Below are positions 1 to 8,827 of a stretch of DNA of 64,000 bases, one piece after another. Position numbers and translations under genes: made by a program. The first letter of the stretch is position 1. Each line of letters begins with the position of its first letter. The notes under the pieces are model-generated. The model searched no databases and was not told where the DNA came from. It saw nothing but the letters and a program-made list of their open reading frames with translations. Source of the DNA: Rhizobium oryzicola (lineage in GTDB: Bacteria; Pseudomonadota; Alphaproteobacteria; Rhizobiales; Rhizobiaceae); NCBI RefSeq assembly GCF_030504645.1, contig NZ_JAUKWQ010000002.1:496001-560000 (forward strand), in the 5' to 3' direction.

Positions 1-1777
1 GCGAGGCGAATTCCGCAGCGCAGGTGTCGATGCGCTTGAAGACCGGGCGTACGCCGAGGCCGTTGCGCAGCATCGCCACATCCTTTGGCTTGCCGCCGGT
101 CAGCGAGGCAAGGCGCGCGTCGGAGAAGCCCATGGCCTTCAGCTTGCGCAGGTTCTCGGCATCCTTTGGTAGGCCATGTTCGCGGATGCGCACTTCCATG
201 TCGACGATCGCCTTCAGCTGGGCGATGAACCACGGATCGATCTTGCAGCCTTCATGCACCTCGGCTTCCGACATGCCGAGGCGCAGCGCCTGGGCAACCA
301 TGCGCAGGCGGTCCGGGGTGGGTGTCCCGATGGCGGCGCGGATGGCGTTCTTGTCGTCGCCCTGGCCAAGGCCGGGGATTTCGATCTCGTCGAGACCCGT
401 CAGGCCGGTTTCCAGACCACGCAGCGCCTTCTGCAAGCTTTCTGCGAAGGTGCGGCCAATCGCCATGACTTCACCGACCGACTTCATGGCCGTCGTTAGG
501 ACGGGAGAGGCGCCTGGGAATTTCTCGAAGGCGAAACGCGGGATCTTGGTGACGACGTAGTCGATCGATGGCTCGAAGGAGGCGGGCGTTGCACCGCCGG
601 TGATGTCGTTTTCCAGTTCATCAAGCGTATAGCCGATCGCGAGCTTCGCCGCGACCTTGGCGATCGGGAAGCCGGTGGCCTTCGAAGCCAGCGCCGAAGA
701 ACGCGAGACGCGCGGGTTCATTTCGATGACGACCAGACGACCGTCGGCCGGGTTGACCGCGAACTGCACGTTCGAGCCGCCGGTCTCAACGCCGATCTCG
801 CGCAGCACCGCGATCGAGGCGTTGCGCATGATCTGGTATTCCTTGTCGGTCAGCGTCAGCGCTGGCGCGACAGTGATGGAATCGCCCGTGTGGACGCCCA
901 TCGGATCGATGTTTTCGATGGAGCAGATGATGATGCAGTTGTCCGCCTTGTCGCGAACCACTTCCATTTCATACTCCTTCCAGCCCAGAACCGATTCTTC
1001 GATGAGAACTTCGGTCGTGGGGGAGGCGTCGAGACCGCCATTGACGATGTCGAAGAATTCCGAGCGGTTATAGGCAATGCCGCCACCGGTGCCGCCAAGC
1101 GTAAAGGACGGACGGATGATGGCTGGCAGGCCGACATGGTCGAGCGCCTGGGCGGCAATCGCCATGGCATGGCTCATATAGCGCTGCTTGCGGTCTGTCT
1201 CGCCGAGGTTCCACTGGTTTTCCAGCGCGTCCAGAGCCTTGTCGAGCGCGTCGCCGGAGAGCGTCTCGCGCAGCTTGGCGCGCTCCGCTTCGTGCTTCTT
1301 GCGGTCGGCGTCCTTGATCTCGGTGGCGTTGGCCAGCATGGAGCGCGGCGTCTCAAGGCCGATCTTCGCCATGGCTTCGCGGAAGAGGGCGCGGTCTTCG
1401 GCCTTGTCGATGGCTTCCGGCTTGGCGCCAATCATCTCGACATTATAGCGGTCGAGAACGCCCATGCGCTTCAGGGACAGGGCGGTGTTGAGGGCGGTCT
1501 GGCCGCCCATGGTCGGCAGCAGCGCGTCCGGGCGTTCCTTGGCGATGATCTTGGCGACGACCTCAGGCGTGATCGGCTCGACGTAAGTTGCATCCGCCAG
1601 ACCCGGATCGGTCATGATGGTGGCCGGGTTGGAGTTCACCAAGATGACCCGGTAACCTTCCTCCTTCAGCGCCTTGCAGGCCTGCGTGCCGGAATAGTCG
1701 AATTCGCAAGCCTGGCCGATGACGATCGGCCCCGCGCCAATGATGAGGATGGATTTCAAATCTTGGCGCTTCGGCAT
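1..1777 (-). CDS. carB: Carbamoyl-phosphate synthase large subunit (partial, 3' end outside window)
   Basis: This subunit uses ammonia channelled from CarA, bicarbonate and two ATP to make carbamoyl phosphate for arginine and pyrimidine synthesis in the cytoplasm. About 592 residues are visible; the gene runs off the left edge, so roughly half of the usual ~1,160-residue protein is present (first ATP-grasp unit, oligomerisation region, and the start of the second synthetase unit). The N-terminus carries the family signature [17 protein letters not shown], followed by a GGQTALN segment. The start is the ATG at 1777, preceded by a weak purine-rich site. carA lies on the same strand but 8.5 kb upstream, so the two subunits are not in one operon here. 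Confidence 0.95.
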   Translation of the reverse strand, partial: MPKRQDLKSILIIGAGPIVIGQACEFDYSGTQACKALKEEGYRVILVNSNPATIMTDPGLADATYVEPITPEVVAKIIAKERPDALLPTMGGQTALNTALSLKRMGVLDRYNVEMIGAKPEAIDKAEDRALFREAMAKIGLETPRSMLANATEIKDADRKKHEAERAKLRETLSGDALDKALDALENQWNLGETDRKQRYMSHAMAIAAQALDHVGLPAIIRPSFTLGGTGGGIAYNRSEFFDIVNGGLDASPTTEVLIEESVLGWKEYEMEVVRDKADNCIIICSIENIDPMGVHTGDSITVAPALTLTDKEYQIMRNASIAVLREIGVETGGSNVQFAVNPADGRLVVIEMNPRVSRSSALASKATGFPIAKVAAKLAIGYTLDELENDITGGATPASFEPSIDYVVTKIPRFAFEKFPGASPVLTTAMKSVGEVMAIGRTFAESLQKALRGLETGLTGLDEIEIPGLGQGDDKNAIRAAIGTPTPDRLRMVAQALRLGMSEAEVHEGCKIDPWFIAQLKAIVDMEVRIREHGLPKDAENLRKLKAMGFSDARLASLTGGKPKDVAMLRNGLGVRPVFKRIDTCAAEFAS

Positions 1778-2184
1778 ATCGTTCTTCCGCTTGTCTATCC
1801 TGCACAGAAAGCCGGCCGGGTGAGGGTGTCACCGGTCGGGCGCAGGTCGTTGGGGTCTTTTCAGGCTAGAAGCGGCTTATAGGCAAATGTGGCCGCGGAA
1901 GGAACCCCCTAATTTCCGCAATCTTCAACGGTTTGATTTGCCCACAGGACAATCCCGCCCCATCAAGCCGCAAAATGTTCGGATGGGGAGATATACTTGA
2001 GTTCAGTGTTCAGTTTTATTGTGCGCCACCCACAACTTTTAATATCCGCTAAGGTGATAAGTTTTCATCTTATTAAAGGTGTGCGTTTTTAAATACATAT
2101 TAAAATTTATACTGTCTTCTGGCGGGGCTTATTTCAATTGATTTATAACGGTTTTGTTTGGCTGTTTGCGGGAGCAAAAGGCAA
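1778..2184. other. Divergent intergenic region between carB and the PAP2 gene
   Basis: This 407-bp stretch has no convincing gene. The part from about 1985 to 2150 is far more AT-rich than its surroundings and holds several TTTTAAA/TATTAAA-like tracts. It is therefore the likely promoter region for the plus-strand gene at 2185, and the carB-proximal side probably holds the carB promoter. No clear operator, riboswitch or terminator was recognised. Confidence 0.5.
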
Positions 2185-3258
2185 ATGCAGCAAAAAAAGG
2201 TTCATGTTTTTGTCAGGAGATTACGCTCCGATCGATTTTTATATCTAGCGATCGGTCTCTACCTGTTGATTTCGGTTCTGTGCCTTGCAGGAACCCGACA
2301 GTGGCAGGAGGCATCCTATGGGGTCTACTTCATTCCCTGGACCAATGCGTTCCTGGTTGTTATGCCGCTTCTGGCAATCGCAATTGACATCTGCATGATC
2401 TGCCTTCGCTTTCCGCGCCGCCGCAGTCTCGCTTACAAGCGTGTATTTTCCGCGGATCGAATCCACGCCTTTGCCGCAGGCCTCCTATTGCTGGCCGCAA
2501 TGATGATTTTTCAGGGTGCGTTTACATCCATGAAGAACCTTTTGCCGGATTTCGGTGGAGGATTTGTGGATGACGTTGTGCAGGCCGATATCGATCACTG
2601 GCTTCACTTCGGTTTGGACCCTTGGCGTTATCTTTACGCGGTCGCCAAAGCGGAATGGGTGCTGCATGTGGTCGAATGGAGCTATAATGTCCTCTGGTTT
2701 GTCATCTGCTTCGGCGCTTTGTTTTTCGTTGCAACCTCCCCCAAGGCCGATGGCATCCGCCTGCGTTACTTCCTCATGTACATGTTCGTATGGGTGGGGC
2801 TCGGCAATGTGGTGGCGGGCCTCTTCCTTTCCGCAGGCCCAGCTTTCTACGGCTTTGTAACGGGTGATATGGGCCGCTTTGCGGAGCAATTGCGGTTTCT
2901 TGCGACGAGCACCGACGCCGATTCCGCCAGCGCGTATCAAGCCTATCTCTGGCAGATCCATGTGGCGGACAGGGCAGGCATCGGCGGCGGCATTTCCGCT
3001 TTCCCGAGCGTTCATGTTGCCCTGATCATGATGAATGCGATGTTCGTGAATGAATATTCTCGCACCCTCGGGCGCATCGCTTTTGCCTATACAGCATTCA
3101 TCATGATGAGTTCCGTTTATCTCGCTTGGCATTACGCCATCGATGGCTATGTCTCCGTTGCTTTGGTCTTCCTGGGGCACCACGCGCTGCACTTTTCGAT
3201 GTCGGAACGGTCGGCTTGTGGTACCGCAATGCAGGTCATCAAGCCGCAAGTCGCCTGA
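2185..3258 (+). CDS. PAP2 superfamily membrane phosphoesterase/phosphotransferase (inositolphosphotransferase-like)
   Basis: The protein has 357 residues and about six to seven hydrophobic segments, so it sits in the inner membrane. Two PAP2 signatures are visible near the C-terminus: SAFPSVHVA, with the catalytic His, and AWHYAIDG, with the second His and Asp. The layout resembles the aureobasidin-resistance/inositol phosphorylceramide synthase branch of PAP2 rather than short lipid phosphatases. A role in phospholipid or phosphosphingolipid headgroup transfer is inferred from family only. The ATG at 2185 is chosen because GGGAG lies about 10 bases upstream; an in-frame TTG at 2158 is possible. 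The gene precedes an unrelated 2H phosphoesterase gene. Confidence 0.75.
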   Translation: MQQKKVHVFVRRLRSDRFLYLAIGLYLLISVLCLAGTRQWQEASYGVYFIPWTNAFLVVMPLLAIAIDICMICLRFPRRRSLAYKRVFSADRIHAFAAGLLLLAAMMIFQGAFTSMKNLLPDFGGGFVDDVVQADIDHWLHFGLDPWRYLYAVAKAEWVLHVVEWSYNVLWFVICFGALFFVATSPKADGIRLRYFLMYMFVWVGLGNVVAGLFLSAGPAFYGFVTGDMGRFAEQLRFLATSTDADSASAYQAYLWQIHVADRAGIGGGISAFPSVHVALIMMNAMFVNEYSRTLGRIAFAYTAFIMMSSVYLAWHYAIDGYVSVALVFLGHHALHFSMSERSACGTAMQVIKPQVA

Positions 3259-3356
3259 TGCTCGCCATTCTGAAGGACGGGCGCGTCTGCGACTGTCACA
3301 GCCCTGTCGTTTGCACCTCATAACCATCTCTTCGACGCCCATTTGAAGGAAATGGT

Positions 3357-4079
3357 ATGATGCTGACCTCCGCTCTTTCTCCTGTCTTTCACGCGTACAG
3401 CGAAACTCATCATCCCTTGCCGTCACGTCATGTGGGTGTGCGCTATGACCGGAGCGGAAACTTTCTCTATGAGCCGGGCAATACGATCGTCTGCCATCTG
3501 ACGGAAGGTTCGGAAACACAGGCGGCGATCATCGATCTGCGGTCTCTTTATCTCGATCTGCCGGAGGTGGAGCGGCTTGCCTTCACGCCGGTCTCCAGCC
3601 TGCATATGACCCTGTTCCAGGGCATTATTGAACATCGCCGGCAGCCGGGTTTCTGGCCGGCGGATCTTCCGCTCGATACGCCCATTGATGACATGACGCA
3701 AATCATGGCGCAGCGTCTTGCCCGCTTCCAGGCCGGGCCATCGTTTCGCGTGGGGCTTGTGGATCTTCGTCCCACCGGCATGACGCTGGACGGCGTAACG
3801 GAGGCGGACAAGGCGGCGCTTGCAGAATGGCGCAATCGTCTTGTCGATCTGTTCGGCTACCGTCACCCGGATCACGAGACCTATCGCTTCCACATCACCT
3901 TCGCTTATGTCATCCGGACCCTTTCGGATGCGGCTCTCCTCGAATGGCAGCAGGTACTGGGGGAGCAGACGGAAGCATTTCAGGCGCGCTTTGAAGCAAT
4001 CGAACTCAACCCACCCGCCTTTTGCAGCTTCAACGACATGAAGCATTTCGAGGAACTGGTGGTGCTTGATCATTCCTGA
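3357..4079 (+). CDS. DUF1868 / 2H phosphoesterase family protein
   Basis: This is a 240-residue soluble protein. Two H-x-T motifs (LHMTLF near residue 83 and FHITFAY near residue 180) are the paired catalytic His/Thr signatures of the 2H phosphoesterase fold, which includes 2'-5' RNA ligases and cyclic phosphodiesterases. DUF1868 is the closest family I recognise. The substrate is unknown. An ATG at 3357 is preceded by GAAGGAAAT. The gene stands about 100 bp after the PAP2 gene and could be co-transcribed with it, but no functional link is evident. Confidence 0.75.
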   Translation: MMLTSALSPVFHAYSETHHPLPSRHVGVRYDRSGNFLYEPGNTIVCHLTEGSETQAAIIDLRSLYLDLPEVERLAFTPVSSLHMTLFQGIIEHRRQPGFWPADLPLDTPIDDMTQIMAQRLARFQAGPSFRVGLVDLRPTGMTLDGVTEADKAALAEWRNRLVDLFGYRHPDHETYRFHITFAYVIRTLSDAALLEWQQVLGEQTEAFQARFEAIELNPPAFCSFNDMKHFEELVVLDHS

Positions 4080-4258
4080 TCGATATGAGCTCATCCTCGA
4101 TCTGGGGCCGTTTTAGAATCCGGTAATTTTCGCTGCCTGCCGTACCGTTCTGGCCTCTTTCGACATGGACAGGTCCGGCAGGCGGGTTTACTGCTGCAAC
4201 ACTCACGACAGCAGCAAGGGCCATCCAATGCGACGACCGCTTGCGGAGGAGGCGTTTC

Positions 4259-5494
4259 GTGGCCGATGCAACTGCAAAACCCGTCATAAGCGATCCACAG
4301 GTCATTACGACTGCCCCGACCGTTGAGGTCACGGTGCTGCCGATCATTCTGGCGGTTAGCTTCTGCCATATGATCAACGACATCATGCAGTCGATGATCT
4401 CGGCCATCTACCCGATGCTGAAGAGCGATTATGCGCTGGATTTCTGGCAGATCGGCGTGTTGACCTTTGCCTTCCAGTGCACGGCTTCGCTCTTTCAGCC
4501 CGTGATAGGCACCATCACCGACAAGAAGCCATTTCCGTATTCGCTGCCGATCGGCATGGGGTCGACCTTTATAGGTCTGTTCCTGCTGGCTTACTCGCAT
4601 ACTTACGGCATGCTTCTGGTTGCCTCCTGCCTGATTGGTATCGGGTCTGCCGTCTTTCATCCAGAATCGTCCCGCGTCGCCCGTCTCGCCGCGGGCGGCC
4701 GTTATGGCTTTGCCCAGGCCACCTTCCAGGTGGGCGGCAATTTCGGCCAGTCGATCGGCCCGCTGTTGGCTGCCTTCATCATCGTGCCGAACGGGCAGGG
4801 AAGTGTCGCCTGGTTTTCCGCCGGTGCCCTGGTCGGCATCGTCGTGCTGACGATCGTCGCGCGCTGGTACAAGGCGCATATGCTGGCCAACAAGGGCCGC
4901 AAGCGGGTGCTGAAACAGCATAACCTCAGCCGCCGCACCGTGGTGCTGTCGCTTGGTGTGCTGACAATCCTGACCTTTTCCAAGAACGCCTACATGGCAT
5001 CGATCAGCAGTTATTACACCTTCTATGTAATCGAGCGCTTCAGTGTTACCGTCCAGCAATCGCAGGTCATGCTGTTCATCTTCCTCGGTGCCGTGGCGCT
5101 GGGAACGGTTGTCGGTGGCCCGATCGGTGACCGCTTCGGCTCCAAGGTGGTGATCTGGTTCTCCATCCTCGGCGCGCTGCCGTTCACGCTGGCCATGCCC
5201 TACGCGAACCTGCCGATGACGATTGCGCTATCGGCCGTGATCGGGTTCATCATGGCCTCTTCCTTCCCGGCCATTCTGGTGATGGCGCAGGAGCTGGTGC
5301 CTGGACGGGTGGGACTGATTGCCGGCATCTTCTTCGGGATTGCCTTCGGCATCGGCGGTATCGCGGCGGCCGTGCTGGGCGTCTTCGCCGATCATTACGG
5401 TATCTCCTTCGTCTATACGGCCTGCTCCTTCCTGCCGGCGCTCGGCCTTCTCACCGTTTTGCTGCCGGGGCGTCGGGAATTGCGCGTCGCCTGA
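4259..5494 (+). CDS. MFS transporter, fosmidomycin-resistance (Fsr) type
   Basis: This 411-residue major facilitator superfamily protein has about twelve hydrophobic segments. The N-terminal segment contains SFCHMINDIMQSM, and the first loop reads GTITDKKPFP, typical of the Fsr/MFS drug efflux branch. A second loop of MFS form (GDRFGSKVV) follows in the second half, as expected for a two-fold repeat. It should act as a proton-driven exporter in the inner membrane; the substrate is not known. The GTG at 4259 is taken as the start because a perfect AGGAGG lies six bases upstream; the in-frame TTG at 4241 would contain that site within the coding region. Confidence 0.85.
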   Translation: MADATAKPVISDPQVITTAPTVEVTVLPIILAVSFCHMINDIMQSMISAIYPMLKSDYALDFWQIGVLTFAFQCTASLFQPVIGTITDKKPFPYSLPIGMGSTFIGLFLLAYSHTYGMLLVASCLIGIGSAVFHPESSRVARLAAGGRYGFAQATFQVGGNFGQSIGPLLAAFIIVPNGQGSVAWFSAGALVGIVVLTIVARWYKAHMLANKGRKRVLKQHNLSRRTVVLSLGVLTILTFSKNAYMASISSYYTFYVIERFSVTVQQSQVMLFIFLGAVALGTVVGGPIGDRFGSKVVIWFSILGALPFTLAMPYANLPMTIALSAVIGFIMASSFPAILVMAQELVPGRVGLIAGIFFGIAFGIGGIAAAVLGVFADHYGISFVYTACSFLPALGLLTVLLPGRRELRVA

Positions 5495-5585
5495 ATCCGA
5501 TGGAGGTCCATAAACTATTGGATCGCATTGAGGCGCTGCGCATTATAGTGGCCAACTGGATCAACCATAGGCGAGGGATCATTGC

Positions 5586-6488
5586 ATGGAATGGCGGGGC
5601 CGCAGGCAATCGGACAATGTGGATGATCTGCGCGGCTCTGACGACGGCGCCTATGGCGGCGGCGGTTTCCGTTTTCCCATCGGTGGCGGTGGGGGACTTG
5701 GCATCGGCGGAATCGTCGTTGTTCTCTTCCTCTCATGGGTGACCGGCATCAACCCGCTGACGCTGCTTGCCGGTGCCGATGCCGTCGTGAATGGTAGCCC
5801 CTCGCGTAGCGTGCAGCAGCAGCCGGCGCGCCCTCCCGCCAATGACGAGATGACCGCCTTCGTGCGGACCATCCTCGCCGAAACCGAAGATACCTGGACG
5901 GAAATCTTCCGGGCCAACGGCCAGACCTATAAGGAACCGCGCCTCACGCTGTTTTCGCGTCAGGTACAGTCGGCCTGCGGTTTTGCGTCGTCTGCGACAG
6001 GCCCGTTCTACTGCCCCAGCGATAACAGGGTTTATCTGGACACCTCCTTCTTTCGACAATTGTCGCAGCAGTTCGGGGCTTCCGGTGATTTCGCCCAGGC
6101 CTATGTGATTGCCCATGAGGTGGGTCACCACGTGCAGAACCTGCTTGGCATCATGGCCAAATATCACCAGGTCCGTAGCACCATGAACGAGACGGAAGCG
6201 AACCGCATGTCGGTGCGGGTGGAACTGCAGGCGGATTGCTTTGCGGGCGTCTGGGGTAAGCATACGGAGCAGAAAGGTATCCTGGACCAGGGTGATCTGC
6301 AGGAAGCCCTGAATGCCGCCCAACAGATTGGTGATGACACACTTCAGCGTCGAGGCCAGGGTTATGTGGTGCCGGAAAGCTTCAGCCACGGCACCTCCGC
6401 ACAGCGCAAGCGCTGGTTTCAGCGCGGCTTCAGCACCGGCAGCATGCGAAGCTGCGATACGTTTTCGCCTGTCTACCAACAGCTATGA
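5586..6488 (+). CDS. Neutral zinc metallopeptidase (YpfJ family)
   Basis: The protein has 300 residues. An acidic, Gly-rich N-terminal tail is followed by one membrane anchor (GIGGIVVVLFLSWVTGI, about residues 38-55) and a periplasmic zinc peptidase domain. The catalytic HEVGHH motif lies near residue 177, with a downstream E-LQADCFAG segment that supplies further zinc ligands, as in the neutral zinc metallopeptidase family (PF04228). Physiological substrates of this family are unknown. The gene converges on the LytTR regulator with a six-base overlap of their 3' ends. Confidence 0.9.
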   Translation: MEWRGRRQSDNVDDLRGSDDGAYGGGGFRFPIGGGGGLGIGGIVVVLFLSWVTGINPLTLLAGADAVVNGSPSRSVQQQPARPPANDEMTAFVRTILAETEDTWTEIFRANGQTYKEPRLTLFSRQVQSACGFASSATGPFYCPSDNRVYLDTSFFRQLSQQFGASGDFAQAYVIAHEVGHHVQNLLGIMAKYHQVRSTMNETEANRMSVRVELQADCFAGVWGKHTEQKGILDQGDLQEALNAAQQIGDDTLQRRGQGYVVPESFSHGTSAQRKRWFQRGFSTGSMRSCDTFSPVYQQL

Positions 6489-7370
6489 GGCAGTGACACT
6501 GCCGGTATCATTTGGCGGTGTTCGGTCGGCAAATTTCGCCCGCATCTCCGCCTCATAGGGGCGGCTGACGGGCAGTGCTGTACCGCTTGCCGTGACCACC
6601 AGCAGCTTGCCGTTGTCCTTTTTAAGCCAGCCGACATGATCATCGGCTATCCAATGAGAGCGATGGATGCGCTGACCGGGGACGGGCGCACTTTCAGTGA
6701 CCGCATCGGCAAAGCGCAACAGGATCAACTCGCGACCACGCGATGTGACCACTTCCGTGTAGTGATCCTGCACCGATAATCTTAGAAGCCTGCCACGATG
6801 CTGAGGTTTCAGTCGCGCCAGAATGGGCGGAGCCGCTGCCGCTGCGGGCGCTGGCGTTGCCTGTTGCTCTGGCATCGCCGCCTGTTCCGGCAAGGGAGCG
6901 CCGGTGTCCTGCAGCGGTACTTGTTCCGTCAGGGGGTGTGGCCCACTCATCGTAAGGTAAGTCAGCGCGCAGAGCAGGGGGCTGAGTAGCAGCGAAACCT
7001 TGATCTGCTCCAGCGCACTGGCGAGTGAAACGCCTTGATCGGCGAAACCTGCCTGCAAGCCCTCTACGGCAATGCCAATTGGGACAGCGGCGATGGCTGC
7101 ACCAACCATCATCGTTGCCAGCCTCTTGATGCCGGTGCCGCCCCACCAGGAAACAATGAACACAATGATGATCGAGGCGATGGCAAACGCCGTAGTATGA
7201 AGCAGCAGCCAGAAGGCGAGCCGCCGGATGAACGGCATGGAATGCGCAGTGCCAAAGGGGCCAACAATGGTAAAGACGACCGCGACGATCAGGATCGTTG
7301 CCCAGAACCGTGGCGATTGAAAGAAGGACTGCAATTCACGAAGCGCGGATTGCACATAGCCGCTTTTCAC
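6483..7370 (-). CDS. Membrane-anchored LytTR-family transcriptional regulator
   Basis: This 295-residue protein has four hydrophobic segments in the first 170 residues, then an Ala/Pro/Gln-rich linker, then a C-terminal LytTR DNA-binding domain (about residues 195-285; HYTEVVTSRGRELILLRFAD and RIHRSHWI are characteristic). It has no receiver domain, so it would sense through the membrane part and bind DNA from the membrane. The GTG at 7370 is chosen because GGGAGAGG lies about five bases upstream. It is divergent from the DUF2306/GST pair, which are plausible targets; this is inference from layout. Confidence 0.85.
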   Translation of the reverse strand: MKSGYVQSALRELQSFFQSPRFWATILIVAVVFTIVGPFGTAHSMPFIRRLAFWLLLHTTAFAIASIIIVFIVSWWGGTGIKRLATMMVGAAIAAVPIGIAVEGLQAGFADQGVSLASALEQIKVSLLLSPLLCALTYLTMSGPHPLTEQVPLQDTGAPLPEQAAMPEQQATPAPAAAAAPPILARLKPQHRGRLLRLSVQDHYTEVVTSRGRELILLRFADAVTESAPVPGQRIHRSHWIADDHVGWLKKDNGKLLVVTASGTALPVSRPYEAEMRAKFADRTPPNDTGSVTAS

Positions 7371-7461
7371 GAAACCTCTCCCTCCCTTGGCGCCATTGCG
7401 ATTTGCTGGGCAGGAGTTTTGGCCAATGTCAGAGACAAATTCAATTGGAGATCCTGAGCCC

Positions 7462-7959
7462 ATGAACCTCGCTCCCCTTCTTGAAGCGCCTGTTGCCATT
7501 CAAGTGCATGTGGCCGCCGTTCTTCCCGCGGCCATCATCGGGGCATTCCTGCTGCTCTGGCGGCGCAAGGGAACGCCTTTGCACAGAACGCTGGGCAAGA
7601 TCTGGCTGGCGCTGATGATGGTCACATCAATCTCCAGCTTCTTCATTCACGAATTGAACGTGATTGGAGGGTTTTCGCCGATCCATCTTTTATCGATCCT
7701 GACGATAGCAGGCTGTTTTAGGGCTTATCAGACTGCGAGAGCGGGCAATATCACCGCCCATGTCGCGGTCGTGCGACAGCTGTATTTCGGCGGCATCGTC
7801 GTTGCCGGCGCCTTTACGCTCCTGCCGCATCGGATTATGAGTGCAGTTGTTTTTGATGGCAGCAGCTTTATCCCGGTTGCAGGCTTGGTCCTGGCCGTGC
7901 TTTTGCCCTGGCTTCTGTTTTATCTGCTGCAGGACCGAAAACTTCGCTTGACCTTTTGA
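7462..7959 (+). CDS. DUF2306 family membrane protein
   Basis: This 165-residue protein has four hydrophobic segments. The conserved GTPLHRTLGKIW stretch after the first segment and the His-rich FFIHEL and IHLLS motifs match the DUF2306 family. The function is unknown; the His residues inside membrane segments suggest metal or haem contact, but this is only a guess. GGAG lies 11 bases before the ATG at 7462. The gene is divergent from the LytTR regulator, and its stop is 24 bases before the GST start, so the two form a likely operon. Confidence 0.7.
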   Translation: MNLAPLLEAPVAIQVHVAAVLPAAIIGAFLLLWRRKGTPLHRTLGKIWLALMMVTSISSFFIHELNVIGGFSPIHLLSILTIAGCFRAYQTARAGNITAHVAVVRQLYFGGIVVAGAFTLLPHRIMSAVVFDGSSFIPVAGLVLAVLLPWLLFYLLQDRKLRLTF

Positions 7960-7982
7960 TTGTCTCTTCTTCCGGACCATTC

Positions 7983-8648
7983 ATGATCATCGTTCACTAT
8001 CTCAACAATTCCCGTGCCCATCGCATTCTCTGGCTGCTGGAGGAGTTGGGGGTCGAGTACCAGGTCAAGACCTACGAGCGAGGGCCTGACCTTCGAGCCC
8101 CGGCAAGCCTCAAGGCCATTCATCCCCTCGGCAAGTCGCCCGTCATCGAAGACGATGGCAAGGTGATTGCCGAAAGCGGCGCAATCATCGAATATCTAAT
8201 CGAGACCTACGGGGCAGGCCGCCTGAAGCCCGCAGCGGGAACGCCGGAGGCGCTTCGCTACCGATACTGGCTGCATTATGCGGAAGGCTCTGCCATGCCG
8301 CTGCTTCTCCTCAAGCTGCTTTTCCTGCGCATCCCCGCGCAATTGCCTTTCTTCATCCGCCCGTTCGGCAAGATGATTGCGCAGGGCGTGCAGGCGAAGC
8401 TGGTCGATCCACAGCTCAAGGATCACCTGGCTTTCTGGAATGGGGAGCTTGCCCGTGAGGGCTGGTTTGCGGGAGGGGAATTCTCCGGTGCCGATATCGC
8501 CATGAGTTTTCCCGTCGAGGCTGGCATGACCCGCATGCAAGCGGAAGGAGATATCTCGGCTGTTCGCCATTATCTCGACGCCATCCGCGCGAGGCCCGCT
8601 TATCAAAGAGCCATTGAACGGGGTGCCTACATCTACACGAAGAGCTGA
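7983..8648 (+). CDS. Glutathione S-transferase family protein
   Basis: This 221-residue cytosolic protein has a thioredoxin-like N-terminal domain (about residues 1-80). It contains the SRAHRILWLLEELG segment, the cis-Pro region LGKSPVIED and the glutathione-contacting ESGAIIEYL motif. An all-helical C-terminal domain with FSGADIAMSFPVE follows, typical of bacterial GSTs. It would conjugate or reduce substrates with glutathione; the substrate is unknown. It follows DUF2306 closely. The ATG at 7983 fits the N-terminal beta strand; a start at 7956 would add nine unsupported residues. Confidence 0.85.
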   Translation: MIIVHYLNNSRAHRILWLLEELGVEYQVKTYERGPDLRAPASLKAIHPLGKSPVIEDDGKVIAESGAIIEYLIETYGAGRLKPAAGTPEALRYRYWLHYAEGSAMPLLLLKLLFLRIPAQLPFFIRPFGKMIAQGVQAKLVDPQLKDHLAFWNGELAREGWFAGGEFSGADIAMSFPVEAGMTRMQAEGDISAVRHYLDAIRARPAYQRAIERGAYIYTKS

Positions 8649-8773
8649 CCGAGGCGGCACAGCATCTGTAAGGCGTTTCTCACATATCACGTCGGGTGAT
8701 GGGTCTCTTCAATATTGCTTCTGAATTAGGCAAAAGGGTTGCCACTTAGGCAGGCCTGATCTAATTCCGTGTC

Positions 8774-8811
8774 AGACCGCTTGTCCCCGTTCAATGGGCA
8801 GCGGTCTTTTT
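8774..8811 (+). terminator. Intrinsic terminator-like hairpin in the leader of the MATE gene
   Basis: AGACCGCT at 8774-8781 pairs with AGCGGTCT at 8800-8807, and a run of five T follows directly. The hairpin ends only about 17 bases before the MATE start codon. It may be the terminator of the upstream GST operon or an attenuator controlling the exporter. No riboswitch aptamer that I know was recognised upstream. Confidence 0.6.
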
Positions 8812-8827
8812 CGTCCAGGAGCAGATC

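Noticed and set aside
8649..8827. Known riboswitch upstream of the MATE gene
   Set aside because: A terminator is present, but no aptamer consensus (for example guanidine or SAM types) could be matched by eye.
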